Below are positions 18,506 through 26,609 of a DNA stretch of 43,900 bases, piece after piece; position 1 is the stretch's first letter; each line of letters starts with the position of its first letter. The stretch spans positions 1 through 43,900 of the forward strand of contig JAFYGE010000094.1 in assembly GCA_017543335.1 (NCBI GenBank), written 5' to 3'. The position numbers and the translations under genes were made by a program. Source of the DNA: Ruminococcus sp. GTDB lineage: Bacteria > Bacillota > Clostridia > Oscillospirales > Ruminococcaceae. The notes below the pieces were generated by a model that saw only the letters and a program-made list of their open reading frames with translations, was not told the origin of the DNA and ran no database searches.

Positions 18506-19322
18506 TAAAGAGAGAAAAATTTTGTTGCTTGTAGAAGGTAAGTCAACTGAAGTTAATTTGTTCAGTAGAATTATCGATTGTTTTCCTGAAATAGATATAA
18601 AAAAAGACAATATAATTGTATATAATACAAATTTATTTGCATTAAATCAATCTTTGATAAAAGAATTTGGTAATGAATGGAATGAAGAAGAAATTGACTT
18701 TTTAAGCTTCTTAAAAAGTTCACCAAACACTAAAGGACAAATTACTAACCTAAAAAACTATACATCAGGTGTCGATATTAGTGATTTTAAATTTACAGAT
18801 ATTTTCCTTATATTTGACTACGAGCGACAGGATCCATTGTTTGATACTAATCGTATAAAAAAGATGCTCTCCTTTTGGAATGAATCAACTGAAAATGGCT
18901 TATTATATATTAATTATCCTATGATTGAAGCTTATAAGCATTTGAAAGCACCACTTCCAGATATAGGCTATTTATCCAAAAAATGTACATGCCCCATGCT
19001 ATTCAGTAAAGAAAATAAAAAAAATAAATACAAGCAAGTTGTAGGAAATGAATCGTCTTTTACAGATTTAAATAATTACACCAGAGAATTATTTAGGAAT
19101 TTTGTAATTCACAATCTTTGTAAAGCATCTACTATTACAAAAGGTACTACAGATATATCTGATTCAATTGCAAAGCAATATTGGGAGAATATAGATTACA
19201 ACGAAATACTTGATGTTGAAAATTTTTATTCTAATTCAAAAGAATACGGTTTTGTTTACGTATTAGCAACGTGTTTATTCTTTATACCAGAGTATAACAG
19301 TAAATTGATTTTTGAAAACTGA
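18498..19322 (+). CDS. TOPRIM-like protein paired with the ATPase
   Basis: About 274 residues. The start 'ERKILLLVEGKSTEVNLFSRII' has the hydrophobic strand plus Glu of a TOPRIM or RloB-like fold, and 'FTDIFLIFDYERQDPLFD' supplies the second acidic cluster (D-x-E). The middle has a 'KKCTCP' motif and the rest is helical. In systems such as PARIS (AriA-AriB) and RloA-RloB the partner of an AAA15 ATPase carries such a domain and acts as effector nuclease; that role is inferred here. The ATG at 18498 overlaps the ATPase stop. As AT-rich as its partner. A terminator follows. Confidence 0.65.
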   Translation: MISKERKILLLVEGKSTEVNLFSRIIDCFPEIDIKKDNIIVYNTNLFALNQSLIKEFGNEWNEEEIDFLSFLKSSPNTKGQITNLKNYTSGVDISDFKFTDIFLIFDYERQDPLFDTNRIKKMLSFWNESTENGLLYINYPMIEAYKHLKAPLPDIGYLSKKCTCPMLFSKENKKNKYKQVVGNESSFTDLNNYTRELFRNFVIHNLCKASTITKGTTDISDSIAKQYWENIDYNEILDVENFYSNSKEYGFVYVLATCLFFIPEYNSKLIFEN

Positions 19323-19372
19323 TAAGATAGTGTTACATAATTTTTTCCAAATACCTTATAATAAAACGAAAA

Positions 19373-19410
19373 CCCGAAAACAGTTCATATGAGCTGATTT
19401 CGGGTTTTTT
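19373..19410 (+). terminator. Terminator of the ATPase/TOPRIM pair
   Basis: CCCGAAAACAG and CTGATTTCGGG form an imperfect 11-bp stem, followed by seven T. The A run on the other side lets it also serve the minus-strand DUF3795 gene, so it is probably bidirectional. Confidence 0.75.
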
Positions 19411-19742
19411 TAGTTTAGCAAATTATTTTTAGCGTCAGGATTATTATTTATTATCATCGCCAGTTTTTCGCAAGAGCTCACCTCACTGCAATCGCCGCAA
19501 GTCCCGACATTTTTGTCAACAGCACATTTTCTTATCGGACATATTGAATCGCAGAAAGGTGTCTTGACACCGTCTATCCTGCATCCGGTACAGTTTATCA
19601 TCTCCGGAGTAATTGTCACTCCATTAAGTTCGGACCAGTGTTTAGCGACGTTTTCACGCAGTGTATCATCATTGTTTATGGTAGCGATACGAGCTTCGCA
19701 AGACTCGCAGTCAAGTCCGCAGTATGCTATAAATTCTTTCAT
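19410..19742 (-). CDS. DUF3795-like cysteine-rich protein
   Basis: 110 residues. It begins 'MKEFIAYCGLDCESCEARIAT', the typical N terminus of DUF3795 proteins, and contains further Cys pairs ('CTGC', 'CDSICPIRKC', 'CGDCSEVSSC'), suggesting metal or Fe-S binding. GGAGGT lies 5 nt before the ATG at 19742; in-frame upstream ATGs lack a ribosome site. The stop codon lies beside the terminator shared with the convergent defence pair. Function unknown. Confidence 0.8.
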   Translation of the reverse strand: MKEFIAYCGLDCESCEARIATINNDDTLRENVAKHWSELNGVTITPEMINCTGCRIDGVKTPFCDSICPIRKCAVDKNVGTCGDCSEVSSCEKLAMIINNNPDAKNNLLN

Positions 19743-19825
19743 AAATACCTCCATATTTTTAAAAGGACTATTCATATGCATTGAATGATTTTTATAATTA
19801 TACATCAAAATATAATTAAAGTCAA

Positions 19826-19870
19826 CAAAAAGCCATAGCTTACTGACATATCATCAGGAAGCTATGGCTT
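19826..19870 (-). terminator. Terminator of the dockerin protein gene
   Basis: A perfect 12-bp stem (AAGCCATAGCTT, 19830-19841, with AAGCTATGGCTT, 19859-19870) followed on the minus strand by five T. It lies about 20 bp after the stop of the gene at 19890. Confidence 0.8.
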
Positions 19871-19889
19871 ATATTATTGAATATAATTA

Positions 19890-21821
19890 TTAGAAGTCTT
19901 TAGGGTCAAGAGACTTTACAGTGTGAATGAGATATTTCTGTATTTGGAGAGCGTCCATACCGGTTATATCGCCGTTATTATGGTCATAAACATCGCCCCA
20001 GTAAGCACCGTCTTCAGTTAGTGAGTGAGCGTCAGTTCCGCCGATTCCAAAAGTGTCGGAATTAGAAACAGCCTGCATAAGAATAACTGCGTCATTCATA
20101 GCAACAGTACCGTTCATATTAGCGTCGCCCCATACGCCTTTTTTCGGAGTTGTAGTAGTGGTGGTGGTTGTAGTTGTGGTAGTAGTTGTTGTGGTAGTTG
20201 TTGTAGTTACAGGCTTATCGTAATAAACCTCAACATAGCTCATGGTGATAGATGAAGCCTCACCGTAGTAATATCCGAAATAAAGGTTTCCGTCCGGATT
20301 GATAATATTTGATTCCGAATCTTTTCCGGCAACGCTGTTAGGCAAGATCCACATTATTTCGGCAGTTTTGCCAGCGTCGAGAACAACGAAATTAGCTTCA
20401 TCCTGATACCAGTAATCCGGAGCTTTTGTAGTTCCTGTGCCGACACCGTAAACGAGTTTGCCGATATCAGATGAAGCGGTCACATCAAATTTTACAGCAT
20501 AAACGTCCATACTTTCATCTATACCGAGGTCAGCATAAGGGATCTCAATTTTGTTTGCAGTTTTGCTTGCGTGTTTGAGAGTTTCGTTTATCTTAGTTGA
20601 AGAAGTTTTAGTATATGGGATAGTTTTTTCGATAGTGTAAGTCATTGTAGCACTTGTAATGCGGCAGGTATCGAGTTCCTTGTAAGTGGACGAATCAGCA
20701 GTACCGTACCAATACTGGAAAGAAACGGTGTCGCTTGGACGGCTGCTCTGATACTCACGAACGCTTGCCGGTGGTTCCCAGTAAGCGACTATATATTCAC
20801 CTGCACCTTCAAGAGTTGTACCTGTACCGATATCGTCGATACCGAATTCAACTCCGTCGCTTTCAAATTCTTCTATAGCCTCTTCTCCCATGTCGTTATA
20901 CCAGTAACCGGCAGTTTCCTTGCCGGCTATTCCTGCTTCACGTTTTGCGTACTCAGTATCAGCAGGGGAGCCGCTCTGTACATTGAGACCGCCGCCGTAC
21001 ATGAATTTATCGAAAGCAGTATCAGACTCTACAACGACAGTAAGGGACTCAAAAGTAATATCATCATCTGAGGAAAGACCGAAGTCAGCGTAAGAGAATT
21101 TATGGCTGTTTATAGGAGCGTCTTCAGTAAACTTACTTGGATGCTCAGCATAGTAGTCCTCATCATATCCGGCAGTAAGGAGAATATCGAGGTCATCAAT
21201 CTGTCTTGATACGGTAGCTGAGACTGTAGCGGTACCGTCTTTATTATCTTTGAAGCTCCATTCGCCGCTTTGTTTTCTATTTTTCTCAACAGTTCCTTGG
21301 GAACCTGACGAAGGGCTGTCAAAAGAGGTATCGGTAAGTTTTACTGAGTTATCGACCATATCGCCTCTGCTGTTATCCCAGTGAGCACAATAGTAGCATC
21401 TGAACTCATATGATCCGCCTGGCTTGATATCTACATCAGATAGATCAACTGTAACTTCATTACTGCCTTTTTTGAGCTTAACGGAGTAGCCGTCACCTTT
21501 AGAATCCCAACCGCCTTTTGAATTATGCTCAGTCCAATACGGAGAATCAGCGATGCTCACACCAAGTCCGTATGAGAAAGAAGTTTCGTAATCTGATTCG
21601 ATAGTAAAAGTGACACTTGTTGCACCTGTAGATGGGAAAGTGCCTTTTACAGAAGAATCGACCTTCATTGTTGTGGAAGCATTTCTTACCTGACCGAGTA
21701 CCGGTGGGGGAACGAATATAGCATTTGCGGATAATGCCATAGACGCTGCACTTATTGATGTTGCAGCAAGTGACAGACTTACAACAGAAGCCTTAAAGCG
21801 AGTAAAGAATGTTTTGCTCAT
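19890..21821 (-). CDS. Secreted dockerin protein with three beta-rich modules
   Basis: 643 residues. A signal peptide (about 1-34, ending near 'ALSANA') precedes three modules (about 45-165, 180-395, 400-540) that share a pattern: a 'YG-x-G' turn, a later 'YW', and a closing 'F-x-Y-[YW]-YG/YYC'. A run of about 20 Thr then leads to a type I dockerin (about 570-643) with the loops 'DANMNGTVAMND' and 'DVYDHNNGDITGMD'. No catalytic motif is visible. The modules may be carbohydrate-binding or a Ruminococcus-specific DUF of cellulosomal proteins; I cannot assign a CBM family. The protein should be exported and bind a cohesin. The AAAGG ribosome site is about 10 nt from the ATG. Confidence 0.85.
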   Translation of the reverse strand: MSKTFFTRFKASVVSLSLAATSISAASMALSANAIFVPPPVLGQVRNASTTMKVDSSVKGTFPSTGATSVTFTIESDYETSFSYGLGVSIADSPYWTEHNSKGGWDSKGDGYSVKLKKGSNEVTVDLSDVDIKPGGSYEFRCYYCAHWDNSRGDMVDNSVKLTDTSFDSPSSGSQGTVEKNRKQSGEWSFKDNKDGTATVSATVSRQIDDLDILLTAGYDEDYYAEHPSKFTEDAPINSHKFSYADFGLSSDDDITFESLTVVVESDTAFDKFMYGGGLNVQSGSPADTEYAKREAGIAGKETAGYWYNDMGEEAIEEFESDGVEFGIDDIGTGTTLEGAGEYIVAYWEPPASVREYQSSRPSDTVSFQYWYGTADSSTYKELDTCRITSATMTYTIEKTIPYTKTSSTKINETLKHASKTANKIEIPYADLGIDESMDVYAVKFDVTASSDIGKLVYGVGTGTTKAPDYWYQDEANFVVLDAGKTAEIMWILPNSVAGKDSESNIINPDGNLYFGYYYGEASSITMSYVEVYYDKPVTTTTTTTTTTTTTTTTTTTTPKKGVWGDANMNGTVAMNDAVILMQAVSNSDTFGIGGTDAHSLTEDGAYWGDVYDHNNGDITGMDALQIQKYLIHTVKSLDPKDF

Positions 21822-21914
21822 AAATAATCAACCTTTCACAAAAATAAAATAAAGTACATAAAAAATATATGAATTTTTTATAGAAATATTATATCATGCA
21901 ATTAATGGAAATTT

Positions 21915-21931
21915 GTTAACAAAGCGTTAAC
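21915..21931. promoter_or_regulatory. Inverted repeat upstream of the dockerin gene
   Basis: GTTAAC-AAAGC-GTTAAC lies just upstream of a minus-strand TATAAT (near 21888-21893), where a regulator or the -35 region would be expected. It may be an operator. The rest of 21822-22008 is AT-rich with nothing else visible. Confidence 0.3.
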
Positions 21932-22008
21932 TTTTAGCAATTATATGCAAAAAATATAAAGATATGTTCATAACAAGTGTATAAAAACGGTGCTATAAAA
22001 CGAAATGT

Positions 22009-22042
22009 ATAAAAATATCCGGTATATGAAATACCGGATATT
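22009..22042 (-). terminator. Terminator of cdaA-cdaR
   Basis: A perfect 12-bp stem, AATATCCGGTAT (22014-22025) with ATACCGGATATT (22031-22042) and a 5-nt loop, followed on the minus strand by a T run. It lies about 24 bp after the cdaR stop. Confidence 0.8.
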
Positions 22043-22065
22043 AGTGTGTGATATTTGATTTTTAC

Positions 22066-23412
22066 TTACGGATTCAAATCATCGATATTGCTTTTTGTTG
22101 TAGGTTCTACGTGCTCTGTACGCTGTATCTTTATCTTTGATCTGTTAAGAGCCCATACTCTGTTTGATGTAAGACACGATATTGTGACATCGTATGTAAA
22201 CTGGTCAGACATGATACTTGTATTGAGCAGATTAGCCTCAGCAACAAAATCCGAAGCAGTAAGTTCAGAAACAACATCAGCAGGACCGATAACATTAATT
22301 TTCAGACTTGGAGTAAATACTTCGTAGTCATATTTACTCTTTTCAGGTTCATTCTGTAAATTGATGTTTGTAATAGTGAACTCACGCTTAACGAGATCAG
22401 TACTGTCGAGAGAAACTGTGATCTGATCGAGTTCAGAAACGTTTATCAGGTTCTTCTCGTTCAGCATATCTGTGATAGGGAATGAAGTTGAGAACTCACG
22501 GTCGATATCGACATCACTGAGGACTATCTTACCTACATCGAGAATATCAGGTATCTCTGACTGACTGTTTTTAGATGCGATAGTCAAAGAGTTATTCGAG
22601 AATTTAAGCTTGCTGATGAACCATTCCTTATCGAAGTCCTGCGGAGCATTCACGAGTGAAACGGTAAGGTCGACAGTTTTCTGAGTAAGCACCGGAATGT
22701 ATAGTGTGAAGTTGCTCGGACTCATTTTAAGGAGAGATGAAGGGTACAGGATAGTACCGTCTTCTGCAAGGAGCTGAACCTCATCGCTTGTCAGGTTATA
22801 TGAAGAATCGAGCAGCAGTGATTTATTTGACACAGCTCTGCACTCAGCGATTTTTTCAAGCTCAGCGGAAGGCCCTGTTATATTTATTTCATTTGGTTCG
22901 CAGGTCAGTTCGCTTTCGTTTACAGTTTTGCCCTCGGCGTACTTTATATTTGGAATATACGGCTTGACCTCAAATTTTTTAGTTTCAAATTTATCGAACT
23001 CAACAACAGCGGTTTCGGGGTATACAGATTCGAGTTCAAAAGGGACTCCGTTCTCGCTTTTTACTTTGATATTCAGAGTTTTTATTCCCGAAGACCTTAC
23101 ATTTTCGACATCAACATAAGCTATAAGACTGCCTGAATCAAGCTTACCTATCTGAGTACGGCTACCCTTGATCCTTACGTTTACTTTTTTGATATTGCAG
23201 TCTATAACGCTGAGACCGTTTTCGGCAGCAGAAGTGCCATTCAGGTCGACAGTAAGTTCGACGTCCTTAATAGTTTTGGGAACTGACGGATAAAAGGTCA
23301 TAGATATTACAAACCACGCAAGTATCGCAATAAGAACTGAATATATTGCTAAAGAAAGATTAGACTGAGCTTTTTTAGCAAATCCTTTTTTAAGGCTTTT
23401 TACCAATTTCAT
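22066..23412 (-). CDS. cdaR: CdaR, YbbR-domain regulator of CdaA
   Basis: 448 residues. A basic N terminus and one membrane helix (about 19-40, 'LSLAIYSVLIAILAWFVIS') anchor an extracytoplasmic part made of repeated YbbR domains of roughly 80 residues ('VPKTIKDVELTVDLNG', 'VEVKPYIPNIKYAEGK'-like repeats). CdaR controls the membrane-bound diadenylate cyclase CdaA. The start overlaps the cdaA stop by 4 nt, with AGGAGG inside the end of cdaA, the usual cdaA-cdaR arrangement; a glmM gene is not next to it here. Confidence 0.88.
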   Translation of the reverse strand: MKLVKSLKKGFAKKAQSNLSLAIYSVLIAILAWFVISMTFYPSVPKTIKDVELTVDLNGTSAAENGLSVIDCNIKKVNVRIKGSRTQIGKLDSGSLIAYVDVENVRSSGIKTLNIKVKSENGVPFELESVYPETAVVEFDKFETKKFEVKPYIPNIKYAEGKTVNESELTCEPNEINITGPSAELEKIAECRAVSNKSLLLDSSYNLTSDEVQLLAEDGTILYPSSLLKMSPSNFTLYIPVLTQKTVDLTVSLVNAPQDFDKEWFISKLKFSNNSLTIASKNSQSEIPDILDVGKIVLSDVDIDREFSTSFPITDMLNEKNLINVSELDQITVSLDSTDLVKREFTITNINLQNEPEKSKYDYEVFTPSLKINVIGPADVVSELTASDFVAEANLLNTSIMSDQFTYDVTISCLTSNRVWALNRSKIKIQRTEHVEPTTKSNIDDLNP

Positions 23413-24284
23413 TTCTTTTTCCTCCTTTCAGAACCAAAGGAGAAGAATTTCTTTTTAAAGATAGGATCGTTATTATCCTCGAATATTTCATTTTGCAGGA
23501 GTTTTTCGAGTTTTTCTCTTGTGTAGTCTCTTGTGAGTGTACCGTTCATTGCTACGGAGATCTGACCGGTTTCCTCGGAAACTACGATAACGATAGCGTC
23601 GGAGTTCTCGCTCATACCGATAGCGGCACGGTGTCTTGAACCGAGTCTTTTGTTTATCTGTTCATCTTTCTGTGGTTTCGGCAGAAAGCAGGCAGCGGCA
23701 AGAATTATGCCGTCACGCATAATAACAGCTCCGTCATGCAGAGGAGTTTTGGGATAGAATATATTGCCGAAAACTTCTTTGCTTGGAGTAGCATTGAGGA
23801 TAGTACCGGTTTCTATCTGTTCGCCGAGTCTTACCTGTCGCTCGACAACAATAAGAGCACCTGTACAGGTAGCGGAGAGTTCAACACAAGAATCACAAAT
23901 TGCTTCTATAGCAGGCTCCCAGATTTTTGTTGACTCATCACTATTCTGACCTAAACCGAATATTCTTACACCCAATTTAGTTCTTCCTGCTTTTTCGAGA
24001 GCACGTCTCAGTTCAGGCTGGAAGAGGATTATCATAGCGATAAGACCAATATCAAGGGTCTGTTTTAAAATATATGTAATGGTTTTAAGACCGAGGAAAT
24101 TACTTATAAAATAACCGGCTACAAGAAAAAGGATACCCTTTACAAGCTGACCTGCACGAGTTTCACGAATAAGTCTCGGCAGCATATAGATGATGTAAGC
24201 CAGTATAGCAACATCGATAATATCAATAAATTCAAGAGTAGAGATGATACTCAGGAAAGCGTCTTTTATATCTTTTAAGGACAT
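23409..24284 (-). CDS. cdaA: Diadenylate cyclase CdaA
   Basis: 291 residues. Three N-terminal membrane helices (about 22-38, 47-63, 74-90) precede the DAC domain. The active-site motifs 'LHDGAVI' (DGA at 184-186) and 'GSRHRAA' (RHR at 217-219) are both intact. It makes the second messenger c-di-AMP from two ATP, which governs potassium and osmotic balance and the cell wall. Promoter elements lie upstream at 24370-24397. cdaR follows in the same operon. Confidence 0.95.
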   Translation of the reverse strand: MSLKDIKDAFLSIISTLEFIDIIDVAILAYIIYMLPRLIRETRAGQLVKGILFLVAGYFISNFLGLKTITYILKQTLDIGLIAMIILFQPELRRALEKAGRTKLGVRIFGLGQNSDESTKIWEPAIEAICDSCVELSATCTGALIVVERQVRLGEQIETGTILNATPSKEVFGNIFYPKTPLHDGAVIMRDGIILAAACFLPKPQKDEQINKRLGSRHRAAIGMSENSDAIVIVVSEETGQISVAMNGTLTRDYTREKLEKLLQNEIFEDNNDPIFKKKFFSFGSERRKKK

Positions 24285-24322
24285 CCGGTCACTTCCTTTC
24301 GTTTTATGGTAAGTTTATATGT

Positions 24323-24343
24323 ACGGGGACGTGAAGTCCCCGT
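24323..24343. promoter_or_regulatory. GC-rich hairpin in the cdaA leader
   Basis: ACGGGGAC-GTGAA-GTCCCCGT, a perfect 8-bp stem in AT-rich surroundings. It lies between the predicted promoter and the cdaA start and is not followed by a T run, so it is not a clear terminator. It may stabilise or regulate the transcript. Confidence 0.4.
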
Positions 24344-24369
24344 TCTGACACACACATATACTTATTTAT

Positions 24370-24397
24370 ATTGTACCACAATTTCAGATAATTTCAA
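24370..24397 (-). promoter_or_regulatory. Probable promoter of cdaA-cdaR
   Basis: On the minus strand, TTGAAA (24392-24397), a 16-nt spacer and TACAAT (24370-24375). It sits immediately after the stop of the upstream cysteine-desulfurase-like gene. Confidence 0.5.
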
Positions 24398-24404
24398 TAG
24401 TTTT

Positions 24405-25544
24405 TTAATATTTTCCGGAGATTTTCACAAACTTGATATACTCAGCCAAAGCGAGTGCATCACTCTCACGGCTGAATACTGACGGTGAAAATCTTATCGT
24501 ACCTTTTTTAGTTCCAAGCTGAGCATGAGCAAGTGCAGCACAGTGATAGCCGGCTCTGAGGCAATATCCACGTTCAGCTAAAACATCAGCAAGAACTTCC
24601 GGTGGGAGCTCGCCTATATTGAACGAAACTACCGGAGCATATTCTGCTTGCTTTGAACGATAAACTACGGCATCCGGTATCTTATTCAGTCCATTTATAA
24701 ACTGCTGACACACTCTTTGTTCGTGGTCAGAGATCTTGTTCATCCCCTTATTCTTTAAGAATTCAATACCTGCTTTTACGGACATTGCTCCGATTATGCA
24801 TGGAGTTCCGCTTTCAAGTGACTCCGGAGGAAGTTGAGGCTGAAAAAGGCTTAGAGACGAACTTCCGGTGCCGCCCTGAATTATGGGTTTTAAAGGATAT
24901 TTTCCGTCGGTGATGAGAATACCTGTTCCGGTTATACCGTAAAGTCCCTTATGACCGGCAGAGCAAAGTATATTTATACCGTCGGACATTTTTATATCAT
25001 ATATCCCACAAGCCTGAGCACCGTCAGCAATGAAGCAGATATTTTTTTCACGGCATATTTCTGCGATCTCTTTCCACGGCGGAATCTGTCCGGTAACGTT
25101 TCCGGCGAGTGTACATACAACAGCTTTTGTGTTACTTCTTATTGCCGAGCGAAAGTTTTCGATAGTAAGCTCATTTTCGGTACTGACTTCAGCTATACTG
25201 AAAGTTATCTTTCCTGAGCGAGCAAGTTCAGCAACCGGACGTGAAGCGGAATTATGCTCCAGACTGCTTATTACGATATGACCGCCGCCGGACATTATTC
25301 CTTGTATCGCAAAGTTAAGAGCGTAAGTGCAGTTGAGCGTGAACACTACATTTTCAGGTGACGCACCAAAGAAATCAGCAACAGTCTCACGAGCGGAATA
25401 CAGAGCCGAAGAAGTACGCATAGCAAGTTCATGACCGCCTCTTCCGGCATTTCCGCCGTATTTGTCCATAGCATCAGCGACTGCTTTTTTTACGGACAAT
25501 GGCTTTGGAAAAGTAGTGGCAGCATTATCGAAGTTTATCATCAT
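24405..25544 (-). CDS. Cysteine desulfurase-like aminotransferase class V
   Basis: About 379 residues, fold-type I PLP enzyme. 'MINFDNAATTFPKP' opens the protein, 'SSLEHNSASRP' and 'FIADGAQACGIYDI' are NifS/CsdB-type segments, and 'CSAGHKGLYGITGTGIL' has the PLP lysine. A candidate catalytic cysteine is in 'CLRAGYHCAALAH' near the C terminus. It belongs to the clade often annotated as cysteine desulfurase family protein or selenocysteine lyase-like. The ATG at 25544 follows GGAGG by 8-9 nt. The upstream DUF3343 gene overlaps its start, which suggests the two cooperate in sulfur or selenium transfer. Confidence 0.83.
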   Translation of the reverse strand: MMINFDNAATTFPKPLSVKKAVADAMDKYGGNAGRGGHELAMRTSSALYSARETVADFFGASPENVVFTLNCTYALNFAIQGIMSGGGHIVISSLEHNSASRPVAELARSGKITFSIAEVSTENELTIENFRSAIRSNTKAVVCTLAGNVTGQIPPWKEIAEICREKNICFIADGAQACGIYDIKMSDGINILCSAGHKGLYGITGTGILITDGKYPLKPIIQGGTGSSSLSLFQPQLPPESLESGTPCIIGAMSVKAGIEFLKNKGMNKISDHEQRVCQQFINGLNKIPDAVVYRSKQAEYAPVVSFNIGELPPEVLADVLAERGYCLRAGYHCAALAHAQLGTKKGTIRFSPSVFSRESDALALAEYIKFVKISGKY

Positions 25545-25767
25545 ATATCTCACCTCCGCACGTTACTCTTGTATACGGGACAGAGTATCTGTCAAGAAGT
25601 TCGGTGACAGTTCTGCTGAAATTATAGACGTATATTGAGTATCCGCAGCTGTCGGCAGAGGCATTAGGATTTCGCTTGATTTTACAATGATACCCTCTTG
25701 AGTTAAGGAGTTTTGATCCCTTTACAGCATAGGTGTACGAGGGCATTTCCACAATGCATACTGTCAA
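25525..25767 (-). CDS. DUF3343-like putative sulfur/selenium carrier
   Basis: About 80 residues. The fold-like pattern 'SYTYAVKGSKLLNSRGYHCKIKRNP...SCGYSIYV' with the 'ASADSCGYSI' segment matches DUF3343, small proteins annotated as Se/S carriers next to cysteine desulfurase-like genes. AGGGG is about 8 nt from the TTG at 25767, the likely start; a GTG at 25776 overlaps the ribosome site. It overlaps the next gene by 20 nt, implying coupled translation. The carrier role is inferred from family and neighbour. Confidence 0.7.
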   Translation of the reverse strand: MTVCIVEMPSYTYAVKGSKLLNSRGYHCKIKRNPNASADSCGYSIYVYNFSRTVTELLDRYSVPYTRVTCGGEIYDDKLR

Positions 25768-25853
25768 AAGTATCACCCCTGACCGTATAAAGTGCAGGTC
25801 AGATCAAACTGGGGTACATTACATTTTATGTATAAGAGATATATAATGTGAAA

Positions 25854-26435
25854 TCACTGTTTTTTGTGGTTCTTTTTCTTTTTTCTGACGGAATAGCCGA
25901 AGTCTCCGAGTTTTCTTCCGAGAGCAAAATATTCACCGTGAGCATATGCCATTAGACCGCATTGCTGTAGGTTGAGTTTACCTTTGCTGTCGATATATTT
26001 TTCGTCAGCAGCAATTCCGACGATCTCCGCAAGAAACATTGTATGCGAGCCGAGCAGCTTTGATTCAGTTACCCTGCATTCAAGGCTTACCGGACATTCC
26101 TCAATAAGAGGAGCTGAAACGTTTTTTGCCGGAACAGCGTGGAATCCGCATAATGCAAATTTGTCGGTATCTTTACCGCTTTTGACGCCGCAGAGATCGG
26201 TCTCACGGCACATTGAGGATGTGGTAAGATTTATCACGAACTCACCGGAATTTTTAATAATATCATGTGAGTATCTTTCCGGACGTACAGATATATAGGT
26301 CATCGGAGGTCTTGTGCAGACTATTCCTGTCCAGCCTATGGTGAGGACGTTAGGCTCTTCAAGAGTACCGCAGGTTACAAGAGCTGCGGGGACAGGTGCA
26401 AGGAGAGTACTTCCTTTCCAGAATTGTTTTGGCAT
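25854..26435 (-). CDS. Flavin reductase family protein
   Basis: 193 residues, FMN-binding split-barrel (flavoredoxin-like). 'LLAPVPAALVTCG', 'TIGWTGIVCTRPPMTYISVRPERYSHDII' and 'GEFVINL' are the conserved flavin-binding stretches, with 'ECPVSLECRV' further on. Probably reduces FMN or transfers electrons in an anaerobic pathway. AAAGGA lies about 9 nt before the ATG at 26435; upstream in-frame ATGs (to 26465) include or precede this site. The C terminus is strongly basic. Monocistronic, divergent from the spoIIA operon. Confidence 0.85.
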   Translation of the reverse strand: MPKQFWKGSTLLAPVPAALVTCGTLEEPNVLTIGWTGIVCTRPPMTYISVRPERYSHDIIKNSGEFVINLTTSSMCRETDLCGVKSGKDTDKFALCGFHAVPAKNVSAPLIEECPVSLECRVTESKLLGSHTMFLAEIVGIAADEKYIDSKGKLNLQQCGLMAYAHGEYFALGRKLGDFGYSVRKKKKNHKKQ

Positions 26436-26524
26436 AATTATCATTCCTTTTATAAATTCTTCCAATTAAATTATAACATATTTTACCTCATGATTTCAAC
26501 CGCTGAGAAAAATTTTTACTGACT

Positions 26525-26564
26525 CTATAATGCGACAGGAATCGCATTATAGTTGTGGTATAAT
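26525..26564 (+). promoter_or_regulatory. spoIIA promoter region with an 11-bp palindrome
   Basis: CTATAATGCGA (26525-26535) and TCGCATTATAG (26542-26552) form a perfect inverted repeat around CAGGAA. TATAAT follows at 26559-26564, exactly 17 nt after CAGGAA, so the loop takes the place of the -35 element. AGGAAT also resembles the -35 of sigma-H promoters that drive spoIIA in Bacillus, but a good sigma-H -10 is not evident. The palindrome looks like an operator over the -35. Confidence 0.5.
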
Positions 26565-26609
26565 CAGGCAGTAGAAGGCAATGAATCCAAAACAAAAGGA
26601 GGAGAACGA

